Shown one piece after another: positions 1 through 8,615 of a DNA stretch of 64,000 nucleotides; positions within the stretch are counted from its first letter, which is position 1, and each line of letters opens with the position of its first letter. The notes under the pieces are model-generated. The model saw nothing but the letters and a program-made list of their open reading frames with translations. It had not been told where the DNA came from and searched no databases. The stretch is taken from the NCBI GenBank assembly GCA_965200775.1, contig OZ241383.1:372001-436000 (forward strand), given 5' to 3'. The translations under genes and the position numbers were made by a program. The stretch is from Poriferisocius sp965200775. Lineage in GTDB: Bacteria > Actinomycetota > Acidimicrobiia > Acidimicrobiales > Bin134.

Positions 1-260
1 TCGGGGGTCATGGCCCGACTGTATCGAATCTGTCGGGCAACTTCAATGTGATCGCAAAATCTACGTACAGTCACCAGAGCAACCCGACAGGGACTGGGCG
101 CTGAACCTCTCACGGTAATTCCTGCTCATGTGCTTGACAACAGCGCCAAACGGGTGATGGTCCCGAGGCCCCATGTCACCCACCAGGAGTCTAATGCTAA
201 TACAGTTTATGAACGGTCGCCTGAAATACGGTATGTTATTGACGGGAGGGGGTAGCGACG
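1..260 (+). promoter_or_regulatory. Upstream region of the P450 operon
   Basis: No gene is supported here; minus-strand reading frames entering from the P450 gene are composition shadows. A purine-rich ribosome binding site (GGGAGGGGG, about 244-252) precedes the ATG at 261. TATGTT at 232-237 is a possible -10 element, giving a short leader. The stretch is less GC-rich than the operon, as expected for a promoter region that the PaaX-type regulator encoded downstream might control; that link is inference. Confidence 0.5.
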
Positions 261-1520
261 ATGAATGCCAGGCAGCCTACGACGCTGATCGACCTGTCGG
301 ATCTGGAACTGTGGCGCCAAGGCGTTCCCCATGACGAGTTCACCCGCTTGCGGCGCGAAGCCCCGGTGAGCTGGAACGAGCGGGGCGATGGCCAGGCGGG
401 CTTCTGGGCAGTCACACGGTACGACGACATCGTCACCGTTTTGCGTGACACCGACGCCTACACCTCGCGCCACGGGGTCATCAGCCTGGATGACTTCGAC
501 GATGAACAGAACGAGTCTCGGCGCACGCTGCTGGAGACCGACCCGCCGCGCCACACCACCCTGCGCAAGGTCACATCCCGCCAGTTCACCCCCCGGGCGG
601 TTCGGGCATTCCAGGAGTTCGTGAGGGCCTGCGCCCGGGCCTTCGTTGAGGAGTCGATGCTGGCCGGTGGAGTGGATGTGGTGGATGCGCTGTCGAAGCA
701 GATCCCGATCCTCACCCTGTGCAAGGTGATGGGCATCCCACCGGACCGGCGGGCCGACATGATCCGGTGGAGCGACGCCCTCATCGGCACCGACGACCCC
801 GAGTACATTGACCAGGAGATGGGGAACTATCCGGTCGAGCAGCGGCGACTCCTCCCGTTCGGGCATCCGGCCTCGCTGGAGGCCTTCGACTTGGGGCGGG
901 AGCTGCGGGAGGCCCGCCGGGCCGCTCCGGTGGACGACGTGGTCGGGTCCCTCGCCCTCGGGGAGGCAGACGGCGAGCCGCTCACCGACCAGGAGTTCTG
1001 CAACTACTTCCTCATGCTGGTGGTGGCCGACAACGAGACCACCCGCCACACCATCTCCCACGGCATCAAGGCCATCGCCGATTTCCCCGACGAGTGGGAG
1101 CGATTCCGGGCGGGGACCATCGACAGCAACGTGGCGGCCGGCGAGGTGCTGCGATGGGCGTCCGCGGTGCATTTCGTGCGCCGAGCGGCAACCGCCGATG
1201 TTGAGCTGGGCGGGGCCGAGATCCGGGCCGGGGACAAGGTTGCGGTGTACTTCGTGTCGGGCAACCGGGACGAAGCCCACTTCGACCACCCCGACTGGTT
1301 CATCATCTACCGGGCCCCCAACAACCACCTGTCGTTCGGGCGGAGCGGGCCGCACTTTTGCCTCGGATCGCACGTCGCCCGAATGCAGGTGAGGATCGTT
1401 CTCGAGGAGCTTGCCGCCCAGGTCAGGTCGATCACCCTCGACGGGGAGGTCAAGCGGCTCCGTAGCAACCACATCCACGGCATCAAGCACCTCCCGGCCA
1501 TCCTTGTCCCGGACTGGTGA
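261..1520 (+). CDS. Cytochrome P450
   Basis: Cytosolic heme monooxygenase of 419 residues, the usual length of a soluble bacterial P450. The heme-thiolate loop FGRSGPHFCLGSHVAR places the axial cysteine at about residue 367. The I-helix has ADNETT near residue 250 in place of AGxET/DT, and the K-helix ExxR lies in EVLRWASAV. It needs an external ferredoxin and reductase, neither of which is in the operon. The stop overlaps the next gene by 4 bp, so it is the first gene of a four-gene catabolic operon. Substrate is unknown; the neighbours (nitrilase, gentisate-type dioxygenase, FAH-family hydrolase) suggest hydroxylation of an aromatic compound. Confidence 0.95.
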   Translation: MNARQPTTLIDLSDLELWRQGVPHDEFTRLRREAPVSWNERGDGQAGFWAVTRYDDIVTVLRDTDAYTSRHGVISLDDFDDEQNESRRTLLETDPPRHTTLRKVTSRQFTPRAVRAFQEFVRACARAFVEESMLAGGVDVVDALSKQIPILTLCKVMGIPPDRRADMIRWSDALIGTDDPEYIDQEMGNYPVEQRRLLPFGHPASLEAFDLGRELREARRAAPVDDVVGSLALGEADGEPLTDQEFCNYFLMLVVADNETTRHTISHGIKAIADFPDEWERFRAGTIDSNVAAGEVLRWASAVHFVRRAATADVELGGAEIRAGDKVAVYFVSGNRDEAHFDHPDWFIIYRAPNNHLSFGRSGPHFCLGSHVARMQVRIVLEELAAQVRSITLDGEVKRLRSNHIHGIKHLPAILVPDW

Positions 1521-2542
1521 CCGAGTTTCCCCCGCCCTACGTTGCTGCCGCCGTGCAGGCCTCGCCGGTGTTTCTGGACACGCCGGCCACCGCTGCCAAG
1601 GCGTGTCGCCTCATTGAAGAGGCCGCCGGCAACGGCGCCAAGCTGGTGGCGTTCCCCGAGGTGTTCATCCCCGGCTACCCCTACTGGAACTGGATCATGA
1701 GCCCGCTGGAGGGCAATTCCTGGTTCCGCCGCCTCCACGACGCATCGGTGAGCGCCACCGGGCCCGAGGTCCGGGATGTGGCCGCCGCGGCCAAGCGCCA
1801 CCGGGTTCACGTGGTGATCGGCATCAACGAGCGTTCGGCCATCGGGGCCGGAACCCTGTTCAACACGCTGCTGACCATCGATGACAGCGGCCGCCTCATC
1901 GGCCGTCACCGCAAGCTGGTGCCGACCTGGGCCGAGAAGCTCACCTGGACCGGGGGAGACGGATCGAGCCTGGTGGTTCACGACACCCCGGTGGGGCCCC
2001 TCGGGGTTCTGGCCTGTGGCGAGAACACCAACCCGCTGGCCCGGTTCGCCCTTCTCCAGCAGGGGGAGCTGGTCCACGTTGCCGCTTACATCGCCCTACC
2101 CACCGCGCCGGCCGACTACGACATGGCGGCGGCCATCCACACCCGCTCGGCCGCTCACGCTTTCGAGGGCAAGCTCTTCGCCATAACGGCGTGCTCCACC
2201 CTCTCCGATGAGATCGTCGAGGAGATGGTGTCGGCCCGCCCCGAGGCCGCCGAGATGTTCACCCGCCGGCGAGCGGCGTGGAGCGGGATCATCGGGCCCG
2301 ACGGGGCGGTGATAGGCGACCCCCTGATCGACGAGGAGGGCATCGTTTACGGCGAGGTTGACCTGGCCCGTTGTGTCGAGCCCACCCAGATGCACAACCT
2401 CACCGGGCACTACAACCGTTTCGACATCTTCGACCTGAGGGTGGACCGGACGCCCAAGGGTCCCGAGGAGCCGTTTGCAGGCCCGGTTGACCTGACCGTC
2501 GCCGACTACGAAGCTGCTGGGGGACATGACGATGACTGCTAA
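1517..2542 (+). CDS. Nitrilase / carbon-nitrogen hydrolase
   Basis: Nitrilase-superfamily enzyme of 341 residues with the catalytic triad visible: Glu48 in AFPEVFIPGYPYW, Lys133 in RHRKLVPTWAEK, and Cys167 in LACGENTNPLAR. The length and the CGEN context match branch-1 nitrilases (aliphatic/aryl nitrilase, cyanide hydratase), which turn a nitrile into a carboxylate plus ammonia. The GTG start overlaps the P450 stop (GTGA), and the gene's own 3' end overlaps the following cupin gene by 17 bp, so translation is probably coupled. Whether the substrate is aromatic cannot be read from the sequence. Confidence 0.9.
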   Translation: MTEFPPPYVAAAVQASPVFLDTPATAAKACRLIEEAAGNGAKLVAFPEVFIPGYPYWNWIMSPLEGNSWFRRLHDASVSATGPEVRDVAAAAKRHRVHVVIGINERSAIGAGTLFNTLLTIDDSGRLIGRHRKLVPTWAEKLTWTGGDGSSLVVHDTPVGPLGVLACGENTNPLARFALLQQGELVHVAAYIALPTAPADYDMAAAIHTRSAAHAFEGKLFAITACSTLSDEIVEEMVSARPEAAEMFTRRRAAWSGIIGPDGAVIGDPLIDEEGIVYGEVDLARCVEPTQMHNLTGHYNRFDIFDLRVDRTPKGPEEPFAGPVDLTVADYEAAGGHDDDC

Positions 2543-3722
2543 GGCCGATGCCCAAACCGCCACAGTCGATGAGCGCGACACCCAGCTCGGCCGGGCCCGG
2601 GTGCGGGACAACGAGGAGCTGGCCGCTTACTACTCCGACCTCGACAGGCTGGACACCGGCGCACTGTGGACGGTGGCCAACGACATCGAACCGTGGGAGC
2701 CCCACGCTAACGCGGTGCCGGTTCTGTGGCCCTGGGCCGAGCTGCGGGACAAGGCCCTGCTGGCCCTTGATCTGGTGAGCCCCGAGGACGCGGGCCGCCG
2801 GGTTGTGTATCTCCGCAACCCCCGGCGTAGGGACATCAGCGCGGCGTGCGGCCTTTTGTTCAGCGGCATCCAGGTGATGCGACCCGGCGAGCGGGCTCCG
2901 GGCCATCGCCACGGCGCCTCAGCGCTCCGCTTCATCATGGAGGGAAAGGGCGGCTACACCATCTTCGATGGCCACCATGTTGATCTGGGCCCCAGGGACT
3001 TCGTGCTCACTCCCAACGGAACGTGGCACGACCACGGGGTGGCCGACGACGGCGAGATATGTCTGTGGCAGGACGGGCTCGACATCCCCCTGGCCAACGC
3101 CCTGGAGGCCAACTGGTACGAGGTCCACCCCGACGGCTACCAGACACGGTCGTTCCCGGCCAACGACTCCGCCGGCCTGTTCGGATCGGTGGGGCTGCTC
3201 CCGTCGCGTTACCGGTGGGAGGAGTCGTTCTCCCCGCTACTTCGGTACGGGTGGGACGAGTCCTACGAGGCCCTCCACAAAGCGGCCCGAGCCGGGCTGC
3301 ACAGCGACCACGACGGGGTCATGCTGCGGTTCACCAACCCCCACACCGGGGGTCACGTGATGGCGACGATGGGAGCGTCGATGCAGATGCTCCGCCCCGG
3401 CGAGGCCACCAGAGCTCACCGCCACACCGGCAACGTGATCTACCAGGTGGCCAAGGGTTCGGGATGGTCGGTGATCGCCGGCCAACGGTTCGACTGGACC
3501 GAGCGGGACATCTTCTGCGTCCCGTCGTGGGCCTGGCACGAGCACGCCAACGCTTCTGCCGCCACCGACGCGTGCCTGTTCGGCTTCAACGACTTTCCCG
3601 TCGTGGAGAAGCTCGGTTTCTGGCGGGAGCAGGCCCTTGACGAAAATGACGGTCACCAGTACCCGGCCGGCAATCTATCCACCGACGACCAATCGGCTCC
3701 GCCGGCCCATCGGGAGGAGTAA
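2526..3722 (+). CDS. Bicupin ring-cleavage dioxygenase, gentisate 1,2-dioxygenase family
   Basis: 398 residues with two cupin folds. The first carries metal-ligand motif GHRHGASALRFIMEG followed by TPNGTWHDHG; the second carries AHRHTGNVIYQV and VPSWAWHEHAN. This double-cupin arrangement and length are those of gentisate 1,2-dioxygenase and related salicylate or 1-hydroxy-2-naphthoate dioxygenases, Fe(II) enzymes that cleave a hydroxylated ring between carboxyl and hydroxyl carbons. The ATG at 2526 lies inside the nitrilase gene. Placed just before a FAH-family hydrolase, it fits ring fission followed by C-C hydrolysis. The exact aromatic substrate is uncertain. Confidence 0.85.
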   Translation: MTMTAKADAQTATVDERDTQLGRARVRDNEELAAYYSDLDRLDTGALWTVANDIEPWEPHANAVPVLWPWAELRDKALLALDLVSPEDAGRRVVYLRNPRRRDISAACGLLFSGIQVMRPGERAPGHRHGASALRFIMEGKGGYTIFDGHHVDLGPRDFVLTPNGTWHDHGVADDGEICLWQDGLDIPLANALEANWYEVHPDGYQTRSFPANDSAGLFGSVGLLPSRYRWEESFSPLLRYGWDESYEALHKAARAGLHSDHDGVMLRFTNPHTGGHVMATMGASMQMLRPGEATRAHRHTGNVIYQVAKGSGWSVIAGQRFDWTERDIFCVPSWAWHEHANASAATDACLFGFNDFPVVEKLGFWREQALDENDGHQYPAGNLSTDDQSAPPAHREE

Positions 3723-3724
3723 CC

Positions 3725-4636
3725 GTGAAGCTTGCCACCTACCGCACGCCCGATTCCCTGTCCCCCCGCCTCGGGGCCGTGTCCAACGACAAGATGGTGG
3801 ATGTCGAAAGGCTCGGTGAGCGGGCCTCGATGCTGCTACCGGCGTCCATGCTCGACTTCATCGACCTTGGCCCTGGTGCCATTCCCGCCACCAGCGAGCT
3901 CCTCGTTGACGACGGGTTGGTGAATGCTCCCGGGGTTGCGGTGCCGCTCGGCAACGTTGACCTGCTTGCTCCCATACCTCGGCCTCGTAAGAACATCTGG
4001 GGGATCGGCCTGAACTACGTCGAGCACGCCGCCGAGTCGGCGGTGGCGCTGGACACCGCCTCGGGGATGCCGGAGCGGCCGGTGGTCTTCTCGAAGCCGC
4101 CGGGCGCGGTGAGAGGGCCGGGGAGCCCCATCGAGCACAACCCTCAACTCACCCAGCAGCTCGACTGGGAGGTGGAGCTGGCCGTGGTGATCGGTACTCG
4201 GGCCAAGCGGATAAGCGCCGAGCAGGCCATGGACCATGTGTTCGGCTACACCGTGTTGATCGACGTGTCGGCCCGCGACTGCCGCCGCGCCGGGCAGTGG
4301 ATCGTCTCCAAGGGGCAGGACACCTACGCACCTATGGGGCCGTGGATCGTGACCGCCGACGAGATCACCGATCCCCACAACCTCAACCTGTGGCTGGAGA
4401 AGAACGGCGAGGTAAAGCAGAACTCCAACACCCGCCACATGTACTTCAAGATTCCCGCCCTGATTGAGGACATCAGCGAGGGCATGACCCTTGATCCCGG
4501 CGACATCATTGCTACCGGCACGCCCGAGGGTGTGGGAGCGGGCCGGGTCCCCCAGGAGTGGATGTGGCCCGGTGACACCATCACCGCTCACGTCGAGAGG
4601 ATCGGCACCATCACCCACCCGGTGATCGAGGTTTGA
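3725..4636 (+). CDS. Fumarylacetoacetate hydrolase family protein (fumarylpyruvate/acylpyruvase-like)
   Basis: 303 residues with the FAH fold: GIGLNYVEHA, then the metal-binding acidic residues in LDWEVELAVVIG and the conserved end GDIIATGTPEGVGAG. Members hydrolyse C-C bonds of 3-acylpyruvates such as fumarylpyruvate, the product expected downstream of gentisate cleavage. The GTG start follows GGGAGGAG in the end of the cupin gene with only 2 nt between the genes. No maleylpyruvate isomerase is seen nearby, so either it is encoded elsewhere or maleylpyruvate is hydrolysed directly. Confidence 0.9.
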   Translation: MKLATYRTPDSLSPRLGAVSNDKMVDVERLGERASMLLPASMLDFIDLGPGAIPATSELLVDDGLVNAPGVAVPLGNVDLLAPIPRPRKNIWGIGLNYVEHAAESAVALDTASGMPERPVVFSKPPGAVRGPGSPIEHNPQLTQQLDWEVELAVVIGTRAKRISAEQAMDHVFGYTVLIDVSARDCRRAGQWIVSKGQDTYAPMGPWIVTADEITDPHNLNLWLEKNGEVKQNSNTRHMYFKIPALIEDISEGMTLDPGDIIATGTPEGVGAGRVPQEWMWPGDTITAHVERIGTITHPVIEV

Positions 4637-4664
4637 GGTTGCTGCCTGCCTGACCTGCGGTTGT

Positions 4665-5567
4665 TCACCCGGTGTCGGTCATCGATCTGATCACGTAGCG
4701 CCAGGCGCCGGCCCGGTACCGGTCGGCGATGCGGTGGAACCGGTTGCGGGCCTCGGGGGCGGGCCAATCCTCGGGCAGCAGCGACCGGGGCAGGCCCGGG
4801 TCGAGAAAAGGCAGGTCGCGCCACTGGCTCACGTTCCGGATGTAGCCGACGAATGCCTCCTCGTCGGAAGACGGTGCGTCCGCCTTGGTGAGGGAAGCGA
4901 CCGCCGACAGATAGTCCCGGTAGGCCCGGTGGATCAGGTCGAGGTCCCACCCCGAAGCCACGATCCGGTCCTCGGCGGTGGACCCCAGGTAGTCAGCCAC
5001 CCACAGCGCCACGTGTTCGAGAAGTCCGGCCCGCTCCAGCGCCCTCTCGGTTTCCTCCCGGATCGCAATGGGGGCCACCATCAGCCCGCCGGACAGGTGG
5101 CCGAAGCCGAGGCCGGTCAGCCGGGTCCGGATGCGATAGCGCACGTCGCGGTCGGCTTCGGGAACCGAGAAGGTGGCCAGCAGCCACCGGGTGGCCGCCG
5201 GTTCGTCCTTGGTGGAGAAGATCCGGTTGGTGCCGTCGCTGAACCACTCCTCGGCGTCCTCGGTCAGCGTGTACCCCTTGCGGCCGTCACGGGTCTCGGA
5301 GCGCAGAATGTCCTTGCCCTTCATTCGGGAGATGGCGGCCCGGCTCGCCCCGGTCCCGACTCCGAGCGTCTCCAACAGGCGCAGCAGATTGGCAACCGCG
5401 ATCCAGCCGCCGAAATCCCGCACGAACGAACCGAAGATGTCCAGGATGAGTCGCCGGGGTCCGAGGGACTGGCTCCACGCCTGAGGCTGGCCGGTTCCGC
5501 TGCTCGCCGGGGTGGCAGCAGATGGTCCGGTGAGGCCGCCGCCGGGTCGCTCGCGGTCGGAACTCAT
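4665..5567 (-). CDS. PaaX-family transcriptional regulator
   Basis: 300-residue cytosolic repressor. After a Ser/Gly/Pro-rich N-terminus comes a winged helix (SLGPRRLILDIFGSFVRDFGGWIAV, ASRAAISRMKGKDIL) and then a long C-terminal region ending SLLPEDWPAPEARNRFHRIADRYR, the layout of PaaX, which senses aryl-CoA thioesters in phenylacetate degradation. A start further upstream would add an implausible His/Thr/Arg repeat read antisense to the lipoprotein's repeat region, so the ATG at 5567 is chosen. It converges on the aromatic operon with 28 bp between stops and probably controls it; the effector is unknown. Confidence 0.88.
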   Translation of the reverse strand: MSSDRERPGGGLTGPSAATPASSGTGQPQAWSQSLGPRRLILDIFGSFVRDFGGWIAVANLLRLLETLGVGTGASRAAISRMKGKDILRSETRDGRKGYTLTEDAEEWFSDGTNRIFSTKDEPAATRWLLATFSVPEADRDVRYRIRTRLTGLGFGHLSGGLMVAPIAIREETERALERAGLLEHVALWVADYLGSTAEDRIVASGWDLDLIHRAYRDYLSAVASLTKADAPSSDEEAFVGYIRNVSQWRDLPFLDPGLPRSLLPEDWPAPEARNRFHRIADRYRAGAWRYVIRSMTDTG

Positions 5568-5584
5568 CAGGTGGATGTTCCCAT

Positions 5585-6364
5585 CTACGAGTCGTTTCCC
5601 GTCAGGTCGAGGGTGAAGTTGGGAGGCAGGGTGGGTGTGGGTTCGGGTGTGGGCTCCGGGGTTGGTTCGGGTGTGGGCTCCGGGGTTGGTTCGGGTGTGG
5701 GTTCGGGTGTGGGTTCGGGTGTGGGTTCGGGTGTGGGCTCCGGGGTTGGCGTGGGCTCGGGCTGGCATTCGGGGTCGGCCGAACAGAAGTCGCCGCGGGT
5801 TACCGGAGCCTCGCTCTCGCCCTGGTCGGTGGGAAGGGGAACGGGGTTGTCGTTCAGCCTCAGCAGGAAGCGGCCTACTCCCGCGGCCTCGGTGGAGGTG
5901 AACACGAGCTGGGCCACAGCCAGCCGGCGGGTCTCACCCTCCAACCGTTCCACGAACACCTCCGACTGCAGAGCCACCGTGACCAGGTCGTTGGCCCGGT
6001 CAATGTCCACTGACACAACCTCGACCTCGGCGGGCAGCGCTGTGGACAAGGCCTGCCCCGTCTCCTCGTCGTTGGGAGCGGACAACAGGGCCTCCAGCAC
6101 CGTGGTCATGAGGGCCTGGCTGGCAACGTTGCGGACCACCGGCGTCAGCAGGTCGTTCTCGTTGATGAGGTAGATCAGCACCTCCTGGGTCACCCGCGGC
6201 GTGGGTTCAGGTGTGGGCTCGGGGGTGATGGACAGTTCTTCGGGGAGCTGGGAGAAGTCCAGGGCTTGGGGCCGGGTGTCCTCGGGGATCGAACAGGCCG
6301 CCACCGCAAGCGAGGCGATAGCCACGCCTACCAAAAGGCCCCGGAGCGCTGGAAGGCGAATCAT
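5585..6364 (-). CDS. GerMN-domain lipoprotein with Pro-Glu-Pro-Thr repeats
   Basis: 259-residue predicted lipoprotein. The N-terminus (MIRLPALRGLLVGVAIASLA) ends in lipobox VAAC. After a short PEPTPEPTP linker a GerMN-type domain follows (TQEVLIYLINENDLLTPV, LLSAPN, LPAEVEVVSVDIDRANDLVTVALQ), then a C-terminal run of PEPT repeats and a hydrophobic end. It overlaps the kinase stop by 4 bp. GerMN domains occur in the LpqB partner of MtrAB in actinobacteria, and the order regulator-kinase-lipoprotein matches, but the LpqB beta-propeller is missing. Probably an extracytoplasmic accessory of the kinase; that role is inference. Confidence 0.8.
   Translation of the reverse strand: MIRLPALRGLLVGVAIASLAVAACSIPEDTRPQALDFSQLPEELSITPEPTPEPTPRVTQEVLIYLINENDLLTPVVRNVASQALMTTVLEALLSAPNDEETGQALSTALPAEVEVVSVDIDRANDLVTVALQSEVFVERLEGETRRLAVAQLVFTSTEAAGVGRFLLRLNDNPVPLPTDQGESEAPVTRGDFCSADPECQPEPTPTPEPTPEPTPEPTPEPTPEPTPEPTPEPTPEPTPEPTPTLPPNFTLDLTGNDS
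5634..5766 (-). repeat. Tandem repeat encoding Pro-Glu-Pro-Thr
   Basis: About ten degenerate 12-bp units (plus-strand GTGGGTTCGGGT and GTGGGCTCCGGG variants) encode the (PEPT)n tail of the lipoprotein. Units vary in a regular pattern, which suggests expansion by slippage or unequal crossing over. In the protein it would form a rigid extended wall- or periplasm-spanning stalk. Confidence 0.85.
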
Positions 6365-7809
6365 GGCACCGCGATGGGCAGGTTGACGACGAAGCGGGCG
6401 CCGGATTGGCCGTCGGGTCGATCCTCGCACCACACACGCCCCTGATGGAGGCGGACGTGCTCGGCCACCAGGGCCAACCCCAGGCCCACACCGGTGCTCA
6501 CCCCTCTTTTGCCACCCTGGCGCCCTCGGGAGAACCGGTCGAAAATGTGCTCCCGCTCGTCGGGTTCCACTCCGGGGCCGGCGTCCTCAACCACGATTTC
6601 GACTTCCCTCCCGGATTGCCCAAGGGTGATGCCGGTGGCACCTCCGGCGTACTTCTGGGCGTTGTTCAGCAGGTTGTCGATCACCTGCATCAGCCGGCGC
6701 TTGTCGGCCCGCACACGCACATGGGCCGCCGCCGGGTCGCAGGCGATGGGAACCGTCGACGGGCCGGCCACCGACACCGCGTTCTCCACGAACTCGAGGA
6801 GGTTGAACAGGTCCAGGTCGAGCTCCGCGGTACCGACATCGAAGCGGGATATCTCCAGCAGGTCGGCCACGAGGTGCTCGAACCGGTTGACGTCCTCGGT
6901 AAGCAGGTCGAGAGCGGTGCGGGCCCGTTCGGGCAGTTCGTCCCGGCGGGTGTTCATCACCTCCACCGAGGCGGACAGGGTCATCAACGGCGAGCGGAGC
7001 TCGTGGCTCACTTCGGACGCGAACCGCTCGTCTCGGGCGATCCGGTCCTGAAGGGCCCCCACCATGGTGTTGAACGAGTCGGTGAGAGCCGCCAGCTCCT
7101 GGGCCGCTCCGGCCTCCAGACGAGTGCTGAGATCCCCCTTGGCGATGGACTGGGCCGCCTCGCCGATGTCCACCAGCGGGCGCAGAAGCCGGCGGCTGGC
7201 CCAGAAACCGACCCCGGCCGACGCCAGGGTTACCGCGCCGCTGGCCCCGGCCAGGATGATACCCAGCGACCCCAGCGTGTCCTCGACCTCGTCCAATGGT
7301 GTGGCCTCGTAGTAGGAGGCGTTGAGGCCGGGGATGGGAATGCCCACCACCAAGAAGGGCTTGCTTCTCACCCGGTAGCGCATCTGGGCCGGGCTTCCGC
7401 TCTCGACCGTTCGACGCAGGCGTTCGTCGATGTCGCCCGACTCGAATTCGAAGGATTGCTGGAACCAGTCGCTGCCTACCCGCAGGACCGGTCGTGAGCC
7501 CTCGGGGGTGGCCAGCGTGCTGACCAGGTTCTGGAGATCGATCTCGGGGCTGAGGCGGCGCTTGACCGACGAGGCGTTGAACCCGGCGGTGGCCAGGGCG
7601 TCGTTCTCCCGCCCGTCGAGGAGGTTCTGGCGGGTCAGGGCGAACACGGTCACCGTGAGCAGCAGCGACAGCAACAGGGTGGTGAGGACGAAGGCAAAGA
7701 TGATGCGGGTGCGGAGTCCCAACCGGCGGGCTCGGGAGCCTGCTTCTCGCCAGATTCGGGCCCGAAACCCTGGCTTGCGGGCATTGGAACCCGAGGAGGG
7801 CCAGGACAT
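6361..7809 (-). CDS. Sensor histidine kinase, MtrB-like
   Basis: 482-residue membrane kinase. TM1 spans about residues 35-58 (IIFAFVLTTLLLSLLLTVTVFAL), an extracytoplasmic sensor follows, then TM2 (LGIILAGASGAVTLASAGVGF), HAMP (RRLLRPLVDIGEAAQSIAKGDLSTR), the HisKA box SEVSHELRSPLMTLSASVE with the phospho-accepting His, and an HATPase domain (NLLNNAQKYA, DAGPGVEPDE, GVGLGLALV). The ATG at 7809 lies 16 nt after the regulator stop and gives a sensible N-terminus; a longer frame would run back into the regulator gene. With the OmpR-type regulator upstream and the GerMN lipoprotein downstream it resembles the MtrAB-LpqB cell-envelope system. Confidence 0.93.
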   Translation of the reverse strand: MSWPSSGSNARKPGFRARIWREAGSRARRLGLRTRIIFAFVLTTLLLSLLLTVTVFALTRQNLLDGRENDALATAGFNASSVKRRLSPEIDLQNLVSTLATPEGSRPVLRVGSDWFQQSFEFESGDIDERLRRTVESGSPAQMRYRVRSKPFLVVGIPIPGLNASYYEATPLDEVEDTLGSLGIILAGASGAVTLASAGVGFWASRRLLRPLVDIGEAAQSIAKGDLSTRLEAGAAQELAALTDSFNTMVGALQDRIARDERFASEVSHELRSPLMTLSASVEVMNTRRDELPERARTALDLLTEDVNRFEHLVADLLEISRFDVGTAELDLDLFNLLEFVENAVSVAGPSTVPIACDPAAAHVRVRADKRRLMQVIDNLLNNAQKYAGGATGITLGQSGREVEIVVEDAGPGVEPDEREHIFDRFSRGRQGGKRGVSTGVGLGLALVAEHVRLHQGRVWCEDRPDGQSGARFVVNLPIAVP

Positions 7810-7825
7810 CGATCGGTGCTCGCTC

Positions 7826-8506
7826 CTACGCCTGGAGCTTGTACCCCAGGCCTCTGACGGTAACCACGTGGCGGGGGTTGGCCGGGTCGGTCTCGATCTT
7901 GGTGCGCAGCCGGCGGATGTGTACGTCCACCAGGCGCCCGTCGCCAAAGTACCCGAGGTCCCACACCCGCTCCAGCAGGGTCTCCCGGCTGAGCACCTTG
8001 CCCGAGTTGGTGGCCAGCTCCACCAGCAGGCGGAACTCGGTTTTGGTGAGGTGGGCTTCCTCGCCGTTTACCGTGACCACACCCTGTTCGGGCATGATCT
8101 CGAGCCGCCCGAAGCGGAGATCGCCGGCCCCGGCGTCGGCGGTTCGCACCCGGCGTAGTAGGGCCCGGATGCGGGCCGACAGCTCTTTGGGAGCGAAGGG
8201 CTTGGTGAGGTAGTCGTCGGCACCGGCTTCCAGGCCGGCGACCACATCGTGGGTGTCGGCTCGGGCGGTGACCATGATGATGGGCACGTCGCTGGTCCGG
8301 CGCAGCGACCGGCACACCTCGAACCCGTCGATGTCGGGGAGCATGATGTCGATGAGCACCACGTCGGCCGGAGTCTCCGAGAAGGCGGCGTAGGCCTCCT
8401 GGCCGTTGCCCACCTCCAGAACGTCCCAGCCCTCATCCTCGAGGGCCAGGCGAACCGCGGTTCGGATCCTCTCGTCGTCCTCAATGGTCAGGATGCGAGT
8501 GCCCAC
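7826..8506 (-). CDS. OmpR-family response regulator, MtrA-like
   Basis: 226 residues. Receiver domain with acidic pocket EDDE, phospho-acceptor Asp in VVLIDIMLPDIDG (about residue 52) and the switch Lys in LTKPFAPKEL; the C-terminal winged helix is of OmpR type (LTKTEFRLLVELATNSGKVLSR, VDVHIRRLRTKIE, VRGLGYKLQ). Translation starts at GTG 8506. It is the first gene of the regulator-kinase-lipoprotein operon. Its upstream DNA now lies next to the left copy of the duplicated IMPase 3' end, so the 8.56-kb insertion may have separated it from a promoter or from an upstream gene. Confidence 0.95.
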   Translation of the reverse strand: MGTRILTIEDDERIRTAVRLALEDEGWDVLEVGNGQEAYAAFSETPADVVLIDIMLPDIDGFEVCRSLRRTSDVPIIMVTARADTHDVVAGLEAGADDYLTKPFAPKELSARIRALLRRVRTADAGAGDLRFGRLEIMPEQGVVTVNGEEAHLTKTEFRLLVELATNSGKVLSRETLLERVWDLGYFGDGRLVDVHIRRLRTKIETDPANPRHVVTVRGLGYKLQA

Positions 8507-8561
8507 CCTGAAATGGTGCCCGATTTTCCGCCGCCATGCGTGGCAGGAGGGCTCATATCTC

Positions 8562-8615
8562 CTAGACGCTGTCGGCGTTGGCGTCTCGTAGCAGCTTCAG
8601 CAGGGCGTCGGACAC
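8562..8615. repeat. Left copy of duplicated inositol-monophosphatase 3' end (attL-like)
   Basis: 54 bp matching 11191-11244 at 52 of 54 positions in direct orientation, beginning exactly at the TAG stop codon of the minus-strand IMPase gene and reading back into its last 17 codons. The two mismatches fall in one leucine codon (CTG here, TTA in the right copy), so both copies encode the same C-terminus. It looks like the displaced original 3' end left when 2.6 kb was inserted. Confidence 0.9.

Noticed and set aside
207..1490. 427-codon minus-strand frame over the P450 gene
   Set aside because: Val/Gly/Pro-rich with no recognisable domain; it is the antisense of a clear P450 with heme motif.
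5634..5766. CRISPR-like array
   Set aside because: Units are contiguous 12-mers in frame encoding PEPT with no spacers. The Rho repeats at 62155-62345 are likewise coding; no CRISPR array was found in the window.
5567..5768. N-terminal extension of the PaaX-type regulator
   Set aside because: Adds a His/Arg/Thr repeat read from the lipoprotein repeat region and runs into another gene; ATG 5567 is more natural.
4734..6173. 479-codon plus-strand frame with (GSGV)n
   Set aside because: Antisense of the PaaX regulator and the PEPT lipoprotein; the Gly-Ser-Val repeat is the complement of the PEPT repeat.
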